Of a stretch of 64,000 bases of DNA, positions 31,092-38,945 are shown piece after piece; the stretch's first letter is position 1, and each line of letters starts with the position of its first letter. The position numbers and the translations under genes were made by a program. A model generated the notes under the pieces. That model saw only the letters and a list, made by a program, of their open reading frames with translations, ran no database searches and was not told the DNA's origin. Source of the DNA: Amycolatopsis regifaucium (GTDB lineage Bacteria; Actinomycetota; Actinomycetes; Mycobacteriales; Pseudonocardiaceae); the NCBI RefSeq assembly GCF_001613935.1, contig NZ_LQCI01000002.1, positions 372,001-436,000 on the forward strand, written 5' to 3'.

Positions 31092-31535
31092 CACGCCTCC
31101 ACGGCACGTCGTCGTCGAGGGCAGTTCGACAACGAGCGGATCGTGTCCCCCGCTGTCCACAAGGGACGTTCTTCGGCGAAGGCTCCCTTCACTACCTTGA
31201 GGGTAGTGGCAAGGAACGCGGGCCGAAAGCGACTGTGTGGATTTCGGGACGTTGGATGACCAGAAATCCACACAGTCGCGCGTGACCGGTCCAGTCACAC
31301 CGGCCAGACTCGTGAAGAGGTGAGGGGGTGTGTGGAAACAGGGACAGTGCCGCGATCTCTACGGTCTACGGCGCGGGCCAGGAGTCGCGCGCCCGCTCAC
31401 GTGAAAGCCACTTTCACAACACACGCACCCTTACAGACGGGACATAAGGGCATAAACCGGACGTCCGGTCACAAGAGTGTGTCCCTTGTAGACATTGGCG
31501 CCGGTCGGCTGTCGGCGACCAGGCCGCGCGTTCGA
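31092..31535. other. non-coding stretch with four palindromes
   Basis: No convincing gene is present on either strand. Palindromes seen: CACTACC/GGTAGTG at 31190-31208, a 17-bp-arm repeat at 31229-31279, GTGAAAG-CCA-CTTTCAC at 31402-31418, and ACCGGACGTCCGGT at 31456-31469. The last lies 66 bp beyond the stop of the I36 inhibitor gene and may belong to its terminator. Confidence 0.55.
31229..31279. repeat. 17-bp perfect inverted repeat
   Basis: GCGACTGTGTGGATTTC (31229-31245) and GAAATCCACACAGTCGC (31263-31279) are exact complements with a 17-nt spacer. It lies upstream of the membrane protein gene (start 31091) and not at a transcript end on either strand, so a terminator is not the simple explanation. 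Confidence 0.75.
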
Positions 31536-31874
31536 TCAGGCGCGGCGGAAGCTGTGCACCACGAACCTCGTCTGCGCGATCTGCTTGCCGGGCGCGAGCA
31601 CGAACGACGGGCCGTTGCACGAGGAGCCGTTGTACATCCGGATGCTGTACCCGGTGCGGCTGACCGCTGAGTTGTAGTGCTTGTCCGGATAGCAGTGGGT
31701 GTTCTTGTCGAAATAGCCTGCCGTGCTCTTCGTCCCGGTGTAGTTGGTACCCGACCACAGGCACAGATCCGAGGTGCAGCTCGGCGCGGCCATGGCGGTG
31801 GCGGGTGCGACCACCGTTCCCGCGACGGCTACGCCGGCGGCCAGCAGGGTCATCAGGCGATACTTGCGGCTCAT
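31536..31874 (-). CDS. secreted peptidase-inhibitor I36-like protein
   Basis: A 112-residue exported protein. The signal peptide (RLMTLLAAGVAVAGTVVAPA, cut after AMAA near 30) is followed by SCTSDLCLWSGTNYTGTKST, then NTHCYPDKHYNSAVSRTGYS and NGSSCNGPSFVLAPGKQI. This is the beta/gamma-crystallin-like fold of the I36 family (Streptomyces metalloproteinase inhibitor), with four cysteines for two disulfides. ATG 31874 has AAGGAAA upstream. It would act outside the cell, possibly protecting against metallopeptidases. The SRPBCC gene is divergent. Confidence 0.85.
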   Translation of the reverse strand: MSRKYRLMTLLAAGVAVAGTVVAPATAMAAPSCTSDLCLWSGTNYTGTKSTAGYFDKNTHCYPDKHYNSAVSRTGYSIRMYNGSSCNGPSFVLAPGKQIAQTRFVVHSFRRA

Positions 31875-32102
31875 CGGTTTCCTTCCTCGACCAGGCGCTT
31901 TGCCCGGTTCCGCCGGAGCGTAACCACGAAATCGGCCACTGGGACGGCGTAGTTGCCCAACGGTGACATGGGAAGCACCGGTCGCGAACCGGCTCTCGCC
32001 GATCGATTCGCCCGTGGCGGGTATCACCCGGGCGTTGCGTCTTCGATTCAAGTCGCGCCGTCCGGGTATCCGGGCTCTGCCAACCCACAACAGGAGGACG
32101 CC

Positions 32103-32564
32103 GTGAGCGAAGTCAGCCGAGTCGTCGACGTACCACCGGACGCCGTTTTCACCGTGCTCGCCGACGGCTGGCTGTACGCGAGCTGGGTCGTCGGCAGTTC
32201 CCACATCCGTGACGTCGACGAGGACTGGCCCGCCGTCGGTTCGCGGATCCACCACAGCGTCGGGCCGTGGCCCTTCCACATCCAGGACGTGACGGTCGTG
32301 AAGGCGGTCGAGCCGGGGGTTTCCCTGTCACTGGAGGCGAGGGGCTGGCCGCTCGGTGCGGCGGCGGTCGAGCTCACGCTCGTTCCCCACGGTGCGGGCA
32401 AGACCGAGGTCAGGATGAAGGAAAGCGTCGTGGGTGGTCCCGTCAAGGTGCTGCCCGACGCGGTTCAGGCGCTCGTCGCCAAGCCGCGCAACACCGAAGC
32501 CCTCGCCCGTCTGGCGGATCTGGCGACCGGGAAGTACGCGAACCGCAAGGACGCTCAGCGGTAG
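32103..32564 (+). CDS. SRPBCC-family (polyketide cyclase/START-like) protein
   Basis: A 153-residue single-domain SRPBCC protein. It starts VSEVSRVVDVPPDAVFTVLA then DGWLYASWVVGSSHIRDVD, with the family W-P-x-V-G-S motif (DEDWPAVGSRIHHSVGPWPF) and a C-terminal helix. Such domains bind hydrophobic ligands and include cyclases, but the substrate cannot be read. GTG 32103 has AGGAGG 6 nt upstream. Its 3' end overlaps by 10 bp the convergent FAD oxidoreductase gene of the carotenoid region, so it may or may not be linked with pigment metabolism. Confidence 0.87.
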   Translation: MSEVSRVVDVPPDAVFTVLADGWLYASWVVGSSHIRDVDEDWPAVGSRIHHSVGPWPFHIQDVTVVKAVEPGVSLSLEARGWPLGAAAVELTLVPHGAGKTEVRMKESVVGGPVKVLPDAVQALVAKPRNTEALARLADLATGKYANRKDAQR

Positions 32565-34147
32565 ACGGCCCGGTTCGCCGCGCCGATCACCGCCGCGTAG
32601 CCCTCGCCGAGCAGGCCCGCCCTGGCCAGCGCGGCGCGGGCCGCGTTGGCGCCGGGGCCCCCGTGGACCGCGCCGCCCGGATGCGCCGACGAGCCCGCGA
32701 GGAACAAGCGGTCCACCGGGGTGTCCGCGCGGCCGAGGCCGGGGACTGGCCGGAAGAACAACTGCTGGTGGATGGCCGTGGTCCCGCCGCTGATCGCGCC
32801 CCCGACCAGCCCGGGGTCATGGGCGGCCAGTTCGAGCGGGCCCTGCACGTACCGGCCCTGGATCAGCTCGCGGAACCCCGGCGCACTGGCCTCGATCGTC
32901 TTTTCGATCCGCGCGATCTGCCGGTCCAGTTCCTCCCGGTGCTCCATCAGCCCGCGGGGGACATGGGTGTACGCCCACGCCGCTTCGGTACCCGGGGGCG
33001 AACGGTGCGGATCGCTCGTCGTCATCTGCCCGAACAGCAGGAACGGATTTCGCGGGCTCCGGCCGCGGACCAGTTCGCCGCCGAAGGCCGACAGACCGTC
33101 CAGATCCGCGCCGAGGTGGATCGTGCCCGCCCCGCGAGCGCCTTCCGCCGTCCACGGAACGGGACCGGACAGCGCCCAATCCACCTTCACCGTGGCACTG
33201 TCCCATTGGAACCGGCCGAGATCGTCGAGCAGCCGCGAGGGCAGCCATTCCGGCGCGACCATCTCGCCGTACAACGTCGGCGCCGGCACATCCGCGAGTA
33301 CCGCCTTGCGCGCCCGGATGGGGTTGCCGTCGGCGTCGCGCACGCCCATCGCCCGTCCACCCGCGACAAGCACCTCCGTCGCGGGACAACCGCAGCGGAT
33401 CTCACCGCCGCGGGCGGCGAGCCGTCGCACCAGTGCCGCGATCAACTCACCGGCTCCGCCGACCGGCACGGGGAAGCCGACGTCCTGCCCGATCATCGCG
33501 AGCAGCCAGCCGAAGACGGCGCTGCCCGCGTTGTCCACGGAGAGGTCGCTGTGCGCGGCGTTCCCGGCCAGCAACAGCCGGGCACCCTCGCCGTCGAAAT
33601 GCTCTTCCCCCAACCGGCGGGCGGGCAGGGTGAGCATCCGCGCCAGCCGCAGCGCGTCGGCGACCCCTGTCCGCCGCAGCAGCCGCACAGCCGGGCGCAC
33701 CGGCGGGAACGGCGTGAACAACGCGTTCAGCAGCGGCTCGCGAATGTCCTGCCACTGCCCGAACAAGCTTCGCCACGCGGCGCCGTCGCCCGGCGCGAAT
33801 TCGTCGGCCGAGGCCGCCGTCCGCTCGATGTCCCGCGAGAGCACCACGCACCGGTCGTCGGGCAGGACGTGCGCGAGGACGTCGGGAGCGTGCCGCCAGC
33901 TCAGCCCGTGGTCTTCCAGCCGCAGTCCCCGCATCACCGGTGAGACCGCGGTGAGCGGGAAGAACGCGCTGCAGAGGTCGTTGCGGAACCCGGGCGCGGT
34001 GACTTCGTCGGTCCGTACGGCGCCGCCCGGCTTTTCCGCCTGCTCCAGCACCAGCACCGACCAGCCGGCGTCGGCCAGGAGGTTCGCCGCGACCAGGCCG
34101 TTGTGGCCGGCGCCGATGACGACCGCGTCGAAGACTTCCGTGCTCAT
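32555..34147 (-). CDS. CrtI/CrtO-like FAD-dependent oxidoreductase
   Basis: A 530-residue flavoprotein of the phytoene dehydrogenase-related family. It starts with the dinucleotide fold FDAVVIGAGHNGLVAANLLA and EQAEKPGGAVRTDEV, and ends with a second FAD contact (LFLAGSSAHPGGAVHGGPGA). Length and the C-terminal SSAHPGGAVHG motif fit the CrtO/pyridine-nucleotide oxidoreductase 2 group, which includes carotenoid ketolases and desaturases. It is the last of a four-gene minus-strand operon (Rieske, FAD, epimerase, this gene) facing the crt operon across LitR. A role in oxidising a carotenoid is inferred. ATG 34147 lies 16 bp after the epimerase stop. Confidence 0.88.
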   Translation of the reverse strand: MSTEVFDAVVIGAGHNGLVAANLLADAGWSVLVLEQAEKPGGAVRTDEVTAPGFRNDLCSAFFPLTAVSPVMRGLRLEDHGLSWRHAPDVLAHVLPDDRCVVLSRDIERTAASADEFAPGDGAAWRSLFGQWQDIREPLLNALFTPFPPVRPAVRLLRRTGVADALRLARMLTLPARRLGEEHFDGEGARLLLAGNAAHSDLSVDNAGSAVFGWLLAMIGQDVGFPVPVGGAGELIAALVRRLAARGGEIRCGCPATEVLVAGGRAMGVRDADGNPIRARKAVLADVPAPTLYGEMVAPEWLPSRLLDDLGRFQWDSATVKVDWALSGPVPWTAEGARGAGTIHLGADLDGLSAFGGELVRGRSPRNPFLLFGQMTTSDPHRSPPGTEAAWAYTHVPRGLMEHREELDRQIARIEKTIEASAPGFRELIQGRYVQGPLELAAHDPGLVGGAISGGTTAIHQQLFFRPVPGLGRADTPVDRLFLAGSSAHPGGAVHGGPGANAARAALARAGLLGEGYAAVIGAANRAVYR

Positions 34148-34163
34148 CCGAGCCTCCCGATCG

Positions 34164-35240
34164 TCAGGATTGTGATTGGTGGCTGGGCCTGCCACGGGCG
34201 AGCGAGCGGAGCCGGGCCAGCAGGTCGTGCCCGCGCGGCGGGGCGAGTGGCGCGCTCGCGGCCCCTTCACCCGACCGGAGTCCGGCGACCAGTTCCGCGA
34301 CCACACTGGCGGCGTCGTGTTCGGGTTTCCAGCCCAGTGTGGTCTCGGCGAGGGTTGTGTCCACGAGCGGCGCGCCGTCGGCGAGATCCAGCCAGCCGGG
34401 ATGCAGCGGCAAGGCGCCCGTCCGCCAGGCGGCGTGCGCGGCCACCCGGACGAGTGATCGCGGCGCCGGAACACGGAGCCCGCCGAGCAGACCGGCCAGC
34501 GCGTCGGCGTCCAGCACACCCGGGGCGGCGAGATTCACCGCTCCGGTGAAACGCCGCGCAAGCACCAGCCGGATCGCTTCGGCGACGTCGGCGCTGTGCA
34601 CCGCCTGCGCCCGCAGCTCCGTCCAGAGCGGGAGCGGCAGCCACCGGCGGCCCACGACCCCGGCGGGGACGGCCGGGCCCAGCAGCCAGCGCTCGAACTC
34701 CCCCGCCGCCCGTCGCTGCAGGATCGCGCACGGCCGCAACCTGGCCACCGCGGTCTCCGGATGGGTCGCCTCGAACCGGTCGAGCAAGGCCTCCAGTCCG
34801 GCTTTGCCTCGGCTGTAGGCGCTGGTCGGGATGCCCTCGCGCGGCCAATCCTCGGTGACCTTCTTCCACCGAGGCGCCGGCCCGTAGGCGGCGACGGACG
34901 ACATGACGACCAAATGCGGTACCCCGGCCGCGGCCACCGCGGCGAGCACGTTCCGGGTTCCGTGGTCGTTGGTCCGCCACATCGGCGGGTCCCCGCGCTC
35001 CGGCGAGATCGCCCAGGCGAGATGGACGACCGCGTCGGCGCCCTCCACCAGGTCGGTCAGCTTCGCGCGGCCGACGTCGTCCCCGAGGTCCATGGCCGAC
35101 CAGGCCGCCGCGCGATAGGGCGCGGCCGTGGTGTCGGGCAGCCTCCTGGCCACGCCGATCAGCTCGTCGTCGCCGGGTTCGAGGGCGTGGAGCAGCGCCG
35201 TCCCGACATTTCCGGTCGCCCCGGTGATCACAATCCGCAC
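34164..35240 (-). CDS. NAD-dependent epimerase/dehydratase (extended SDR)
   Basis: A 358-residue extended short-chain dehydrogenase. The Rossmann motif is RIVITGATGNVGTAL, followed by AVVHLAWAISPE and VVMSSVAAYGP (Ser). The active-site YSRGKAG is a degenerate Y-x3-K (Tyr, S, R, G, Lys). The C-terminal substrate half includes HSADVAEAIRLVLARRFTGA. GTG 35240 is chosen because GATG-x-x-G normally begins within 10 residues. It sits in the putative carotenoid-tailoring operon and may oxidise or epimerise an oxygenated carotenoid end group or an attached sugar; inferred. Confidence 0.88.
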   Translation of the reverse strand: MRIVITGATGNVGTALLHALEPGDDELIGVARRLPDTTAAPYRAAAWSAMDLGDDVGRAKLTDLVEGADAVVHLAWAISPERGDPPMWRTNDHGTRNVLAAVAAAGVPHLVVMSSVAAYGPAPRWKKVTEDWPREGIPTSAYSRGKAGLEALLDRFEATHPETAVARLRPCAILQRRAAGEFERWLLGPAVPAGVVGRRWLPLPLWTELRAQAVHSADVAEAIRLVLARRFTGAVNLAAPGVLDADALAGLLGGLRVPAPRSLVRVAAHAAWRTGALPLHPGWLDLADGAPLVDTTLAETTLGWKPEHDAASVVAELVAGLRSGEGAASAPLAPPRGHDLLARLRSLARGRPSHQSQS

Positions 35241-35292
35241 AGCCTGCGCGTACCCGGGCCGGAGATCGCGGAAACGTGGCGTGGCGTACCAC

Positions 35293-36525
35293 TCACCCCG
35301 CTCTGAGGTCGCGTGCCACGGCTCGGGCGGTCCGGGCGCCGGACGCCAGCGCGCCTTGCAGGGAGCTGGTGTCCCGGTGATCGCCGCAAACGTAAATCCT
35401 TTCGCCGAAACGGATTTCGCGGCGAATGTCATGCGGCGCCGTCATGTCCGGTAGCGCGTGCGGGATCTCGTAGCGCCCGGCCAGCGGCCATCGGGACGCG
35501 TCGTCGCGGTACATCCGGCTCAGTTCTCGCCGCACTTCCGCTTCCTCGAGCGGGGTGAGCGCCGAGGTGCTGACGAGCGCGGCACCGTCCGGGGCGTAGG
35601 TGGGACAGACCTCGCTGAGCACCGCGGTGCTGAGGATCGGCCCGCCACGGGCGTCGATCACGATGACCGGCTCCCGCAACGGTGACCGCGGCGGGGTGAA
35701 GTACCACGTCGTGACGCTGTTCCACCGGGGTTCCGGTACGCCACCGACAAGCCGCGCGGCGGTGGTCCCGTCCGTGGCGACGACGACGGCTCGCGCGTTC
35801 CAGACGTCTCCGCCGGAGGTCCGCACCCGGCCGCCTTCGACTTCCTCGACCGGACAGCCGGTCCGCACGGCGGAAACGGGCAACAGCCGCGCGAGTTGCC
35901 TCGGCAGTTCTCCCATCCCGAGTGCGGGCAACGAGGGCGCGGACCGGAGAAAACTCCGCCACACCAGCCGGAAGAACCGCGAAGAGGTACTCAAACCGGC
36001 TTCCAGGAAGACCCCGGACAGGAACGGGCGGAGCACGGTGTCGACAGCCCGGTCCGACAGCCCGGTCCGGCGCAGTTCGTCGGCGGTCGTGCTGTCGTCA
36101 CCGCGGATGATCGATCGAGCCGGGCCGGCCGCGACGCGAGCGGTCAGCGCCCCGAGCGCCGCCAGGTCCTTGGCCGAGAGGTACCGCCGTGCCGCGACAT
36201 CGCGCAGCGCCTTGGGTGTGTCGAGGGGATTTCCGAGCAGGCTCGTGCGAGCGTCGTCGGAAACCCTGACCGCGCGCCAGAACCTGCCCAGCCGGAGTGC
36301 GTCCACATCGGTAAGGCGCTGAATGGCGGGATAAGCCGGATTGAGGATCTGGAAGCCGCGGTCCAGCCGGAAGCCGTCGACGACGTCCGTGCGCACCCGG
36401 CCGCCGACCTCGTCCCCGGCTTCCAGGACCGCACAGGCGATCCCGGCCCGGTGCAGGTGCAGACCCGCGGCGAGACCGGCGAGTCCCGCACCCACGATGA
36501 CGACGTCGGTTTCATGCCCGGCCAT
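35293..36525 (-). CDS. FAD-dependent amine oxidase-like/carotenoid desaturase-like oxidoreductase
   Basis: A 410-residue flavoprotein: TDVVIVGAGLAGLAAGLHLH binds FAD, GGRVRTDVVDGFRLDRGFQI is the protoporphyrinogen oxidase/desaturase second motif, and YVCGDHRDTSSLQGALASGA is the C-terminal FAD site. Its size matches short amine oxidase/CrtD-CrtI relatives. Its ATG 36525 lies 14 bp inside the Rieske gene, so the pair is coupled. It probably dehydrogenates or isomerises a carotenoid. The order of reactions with the other FAD protein at 32555 is unknown. Confidence 0.88.
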   Translation of the reverse strand: MAGHETDVVIVGAGLAGLAAGLHLHRAGIACAVLEAGDEVGGRVRTDVVDGFRLDRGFQILNPAYPAIQRLTDVDALRLGRFWRAVRVSDDARTSLLGNPLDTPKALRDVAARRYLSAKDLAALGALTARVAAGPARSIIRGDDSTTADELRRTGLSDRAVDTVLRPFLSGVFLEAGLSTSSRFFRLVWRSFLRSAPSLPALGMGELPRQLARLLPVSAVRTGCPVEEVEGGRVRTSGGDVWNARAVVVATDGTTAARLVGGVPEPRWNSVTTWYFTPPRSPLREPVIVIDARGGPILSTAVLSEVCPTYAPDGAALVSTSALTPLEEAEVRRELSRMYRDDASRWPLAGRYEIPHALPDMTAPHDIRREIRFGERIYVCGDHRDTSSLQGALASGARTARAVARDLRAG

Positions 36526-37540
36526 CGGCGATGTCCCCCGCTCGCAAGGCGTAGCGCCGCTCCGCGTAGGCGAGGTCGTCCCGCCAGAGACGGGCGGACG
36601 CGCGGCGCATCAGTGGCCGCAGTGCCGGTGCGATCCGGGCGGCCTTGGCGAAACCGGGCCGGTCGGAGGTGGCTATCGTCGCCTCGATCACGGCGGTGCG
36701 CGGTCGTCCGTCGGGGCCGTTCCCGAGCGGGGTGGCGTGGGTTTCGACCACACTGCCCGCGCCTTCGCCCTCGACGATGGTCATGAGCACGGTGCGCGGC
36801 TCGGGGCAGGTGAACTCGGCGAGCACCGGCACGCCCAGTTTCCCGGCGAGCCGGAAGGTCACTTCGAGGACGAACTTGTCCTCGGCGTCGGTGACGTCGT
36901 GCCCTTGCGGAGCCGACAAAACCCGCAGACGCGTGAACGAGTACGGGTGGAACCAGGCGCCGTGCCAAGGATCGAGCCGGTTCGCGACGACGTCCACGGG
37001 TTCGCACGTCCCGGTCAGCGTCGCGACCGCGTCGATGGTGAGGTCACCTCGCGGACGGACCGGCACCATCGGCCGTTCCGTGGGGTTTTCGCCACCGAAG
37101 CGGTCGAGGCGCACCCAGGCGAGCACGCCGTCGTCGTAGGACGGCAACCGCGACCAGCCGGGCCGCTCCGGCCCGATCCGCAACCCGTGCCACCGGCAGA
37201 CCAACTCTCCACAATGGACACGAGCCTGAGCGAGCGGGGCACCGAGATGCGGGCAGGCACCGGGTCCGATGACCAGGTCGCCGTCCTGGCCACGCCAGGC
37301 CACCAGTTCCCGGCCACCGGCGCGCAGCCCCAGCGGCTGATCCTCGCGGATCTCCCGGCTGGCCGCGACGACGAACCAGTTGCCGGCCGGACGGGCGTCG
37401 GCGCGTTTGACCGCGGCGTCGATCAGCGCGGGGCCGCATTCGCGGTAGGTCGGTTCCTGCCGGGCCCAAGCCGGTTCACGGAACGGCTGGACGGGCCATT
37501 TCGATGGCCAACGCCCGACCACCTGCCGCCTGAGATCCAC
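36512..37540 (-). CDS. Rieske [2Fe-2S] protein (DUF5914-type)
   Basis: A 342-residue protein with a Rieske domain at about 70-160: CPHLGAPLAQ gives C-x-H and CRWHGLRIG gives C-x2-H, so all four cluster ligands are present. The C-terminal part (about 170-320) resembles DUF5914 found with carotenoid genes and lacks an obvious His-His-Asp iron site of ring hydroxylases. It may be an oxygenase or an electron-transfer partner for the adjacent FAD enzymes. GTG 37540 has AGGAGGA upstream. First gene of the tailoring operon. Confidence 0.87.
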   Translation of the reverse strand: MDLRRQVVGRWPSKWPVQPFREPAWARQEPTYRECGPALIDAAVKRADARPAGNWFVVAASREIREDQPLGLRAGGRELVAWRGQDGDLVIGPGACPHLGAPLAQARVHCGELVCRWHGLRIGPERPGWSRLPSYDDGVLAWVRLDRFGGENPTERPMVPVRPRGDLTIDAVATLTGTCEPVDVVANRLDPWHGAWFHPYSFTRLRVLSAPQGHDVTDAEDKFVLEVTFRLAGKLGVPVLAEFTCPEPRTVLMTIVEGEGAGSVVETHATPLGNGPDGRPRTAVIEATIATSDRPGFAKAARIAPALRPLMRRASARLWRDDLAYAERRYALRAGDIADGRA

Positions 37541-37633
37541 CGGAAATCCTCCTGCCGAGCGTCGCGTGCCGGAATGGCCGTGCTCTCATCCTCTGGCACT
37601 TGAAGCGATCCCGCAACGGTTCGGCGCGCGGAC

Positions 37634-38533
37634 TCAGGCTTTGAATCGGGCGGCGGCCACCTCCAGCGCGGTGGTCAGGTCGTTGACCCAAGGCGCGTCA
37701 TGGACGTTGAGCCCTTCCCAGCCGGGACCGGCGACGGCGACCTCGATTTCCTGCCGCTGAAGACGCTCGCACAGCAGGACGTCGACGGTTCCGGCGGACA
37801 TCGACCACAGCACCACCAGCACCGGATCCAGTTTGGACGCCAGACCTGCCATGGTTTCCGCGGGCACCAGCTGACCGAGATAGAGAGCGGGAATACCGAT
37901 CTCCAGCAGCGACGCGCGGAGAACTTCGACCGGCAGGCTGTGCCGCTCGTCCGGGCAACAGGCGATGAGCACTCCGCGTTCGGTCGGCACGGTGGCGAAC
38001 CGGGTGACGTAGCGTTGCAGCGCCAGGGAAATCTCGGTGGTGAGTGCCCATTCCGACTCGAAGCACACGTCACCGCCCGCCCAGCGGCGCCCGAGTCGGC
38101 GCAGGATCGGCAGCAACACCTCGGCCCACGTCGCCGCCGCGCCGATCGCGTCGAGGGTCTCGTCCAGCAACGCCGCGATGGAAGCGAACTCGAGGTCATC
38201 CGCGGCCTGCTCCAGTTCGCCGGCCAGCCTGTCGACGGGTACGCCGGGGATCGTCACGTCGGCACCGGAGAAGGCGGCCGCGGCCGCCTCGCGGGCAGGA
38301 ATCCCCCGGTCGATCAGCCGCTGCATGTGCTGCAGCTTGCGGACGTCCGCGTCCGAGTAACGGCGATGACGCCCCTCACCGCGCAAGGTGGGGCCGACGC
38401 CGTACCGCGCGGCCCAGGTCCGAAGTGTGACCGGCGAGACTCCCAGCACTTCGGCGACCTTGCCAGGAGTCCACGAACCTCCGGCTACGGGGCCGCCACG
38501 GCCGTTCATCTCCTCGACGCCCATCCATTCCAC
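37634..38533 (-). CDS. litR: LitR/CarH-like MerR regulator with B12-binding domain
   Basis: A 299-residue regulator. The MerR HTH (about 22-90: WTPGKVAEVLGVSPVTLRTW, then HRRYSDADVRKLQHMQRLID) is followed by a four-helix bundle (LLPILRRLGRRWAGGDVCFE) and a cobalamin-binding Rossmann half (LIACCPDERHSLPVEVLRAS). CarH/LitR proteins are adenosyl-B12 photoreceptors that repress crt genes in the dark. Here the lower-ligand E-x-H is kept (ERH), but the bundle motif W-x9-E-H reads W-x9-E-W and the residue after the first W is Ala. GTG 38533, ATG 38524 or ATG 38509 may be the start. It lies between the leftward tailoring operon and the rightward crtE operon. Confidence 0.88.
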   Translation of the reverse strand: MEWMGVEEMNGRGGPVAGGSWTPGKVAEVLGVSPVTLRTWAARYGVGPTLRGEGRHRRYSDADVRKLQHMQRLIDRGIPAREAAAAAFSGADVTIPGVPVDRLAGELEQAADDLEFASIAALLDETLDAIGAAATWAEVLLPILRRLGRRWAGGDVCFESEWALTTEISLALQRYVTRFATVPTERGVLIACCPDERHSLPVEVLRASLLEIGIPALYLGQLVPAETMAGLASKLDPVLVVLWSMSAGTVDVLLCERLQRQEIEVAVAGPGWEGLNVHDAPWVNDLTTALEVAAARFKA

Positions 38534-38629
38534 GTTTCCGGTGCGGTGCCCGCTCGCGCGGCGATCACTGCGGGCAGCTTACGAGGTAACCGGACGTGAC
38601 CAGGTGCATACCGGCTCAGGGACGGACGA

Positions 38630-38691
38630 ACGCCCGGCGGCACCACGGCGTTCCCCGGGAATACCGGTTCACGCCAGGTGCCGCCGGGCGT
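38630..38691. repeat. 15-bp perfect inverted repeat in the litR-crtE intergenic region
   Basis: ACGCCCGGCGGCACC (38630-38644) and GGTGCCGCCGGGCGT (38677-38691) are exact complements across 32 nt. The 412-bp region 38534-38945 separates divergent litR and crtE and has no gene. The stem is too wide for a simple operator; it could form a cruciform or an RNA hairpin in a leader transcript. Confidence 0.65.
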
Positions 38692-38798
38692 CGGAGAACC
38701 CGGCCCGAGGGGCACCGGGCTTCCCAGGGTGGCGGGGTCCGGACCACCCTCGTTCGCATGACGACCTTCTTCGATCCGTGAGCGGTGCGGGTTTGCGC

Positions 38799-38818
38799 CG
38801 GGAAATCCCGGGAAATCC
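38799..38818 (+). promoter_or_regulatory. tandem 10-bp repeat upstream of crtE (candidate regulator site)
   Basis: CGGGAAATCC occurs twice head to tail, 128-147 bp before the crtE ATG. Tandem direct repeats one helical turn apart are suitable for MerR/CarH-type multimers. Direct binding is not shown. Confidence 0.35.
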
Positions 38819-38945
38819 CAGGTCTTCCTTGCTCCACAGGCGATACCGCCCGAGTTGCGGGGCCCTCGCCGGATCTAGTAGACAAGGTTACCTCAGAAGT
38901 GAAACGGTTATGAAACGAATCACCGGATCGGCGGAAGGAAGTCGG

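Noticed and set aside
31025..31285. 86-aa plus ORF across the palindrome cluster
   Set aside because: Composition and the overlap with inverted repeats argue against coding.
32267..33943. 558-aa plus-strand ORF opposite the CrtO-like gene
   Set aside because: Shadow of the 530-aa FAD oxidoreductase; no recognisable protein features.
38506..38715. 69-aa minus ORF in the litR-crtE gap
   Set aside because: Overlaps the inverted repeat, proline/arginine-rich, no RBS.
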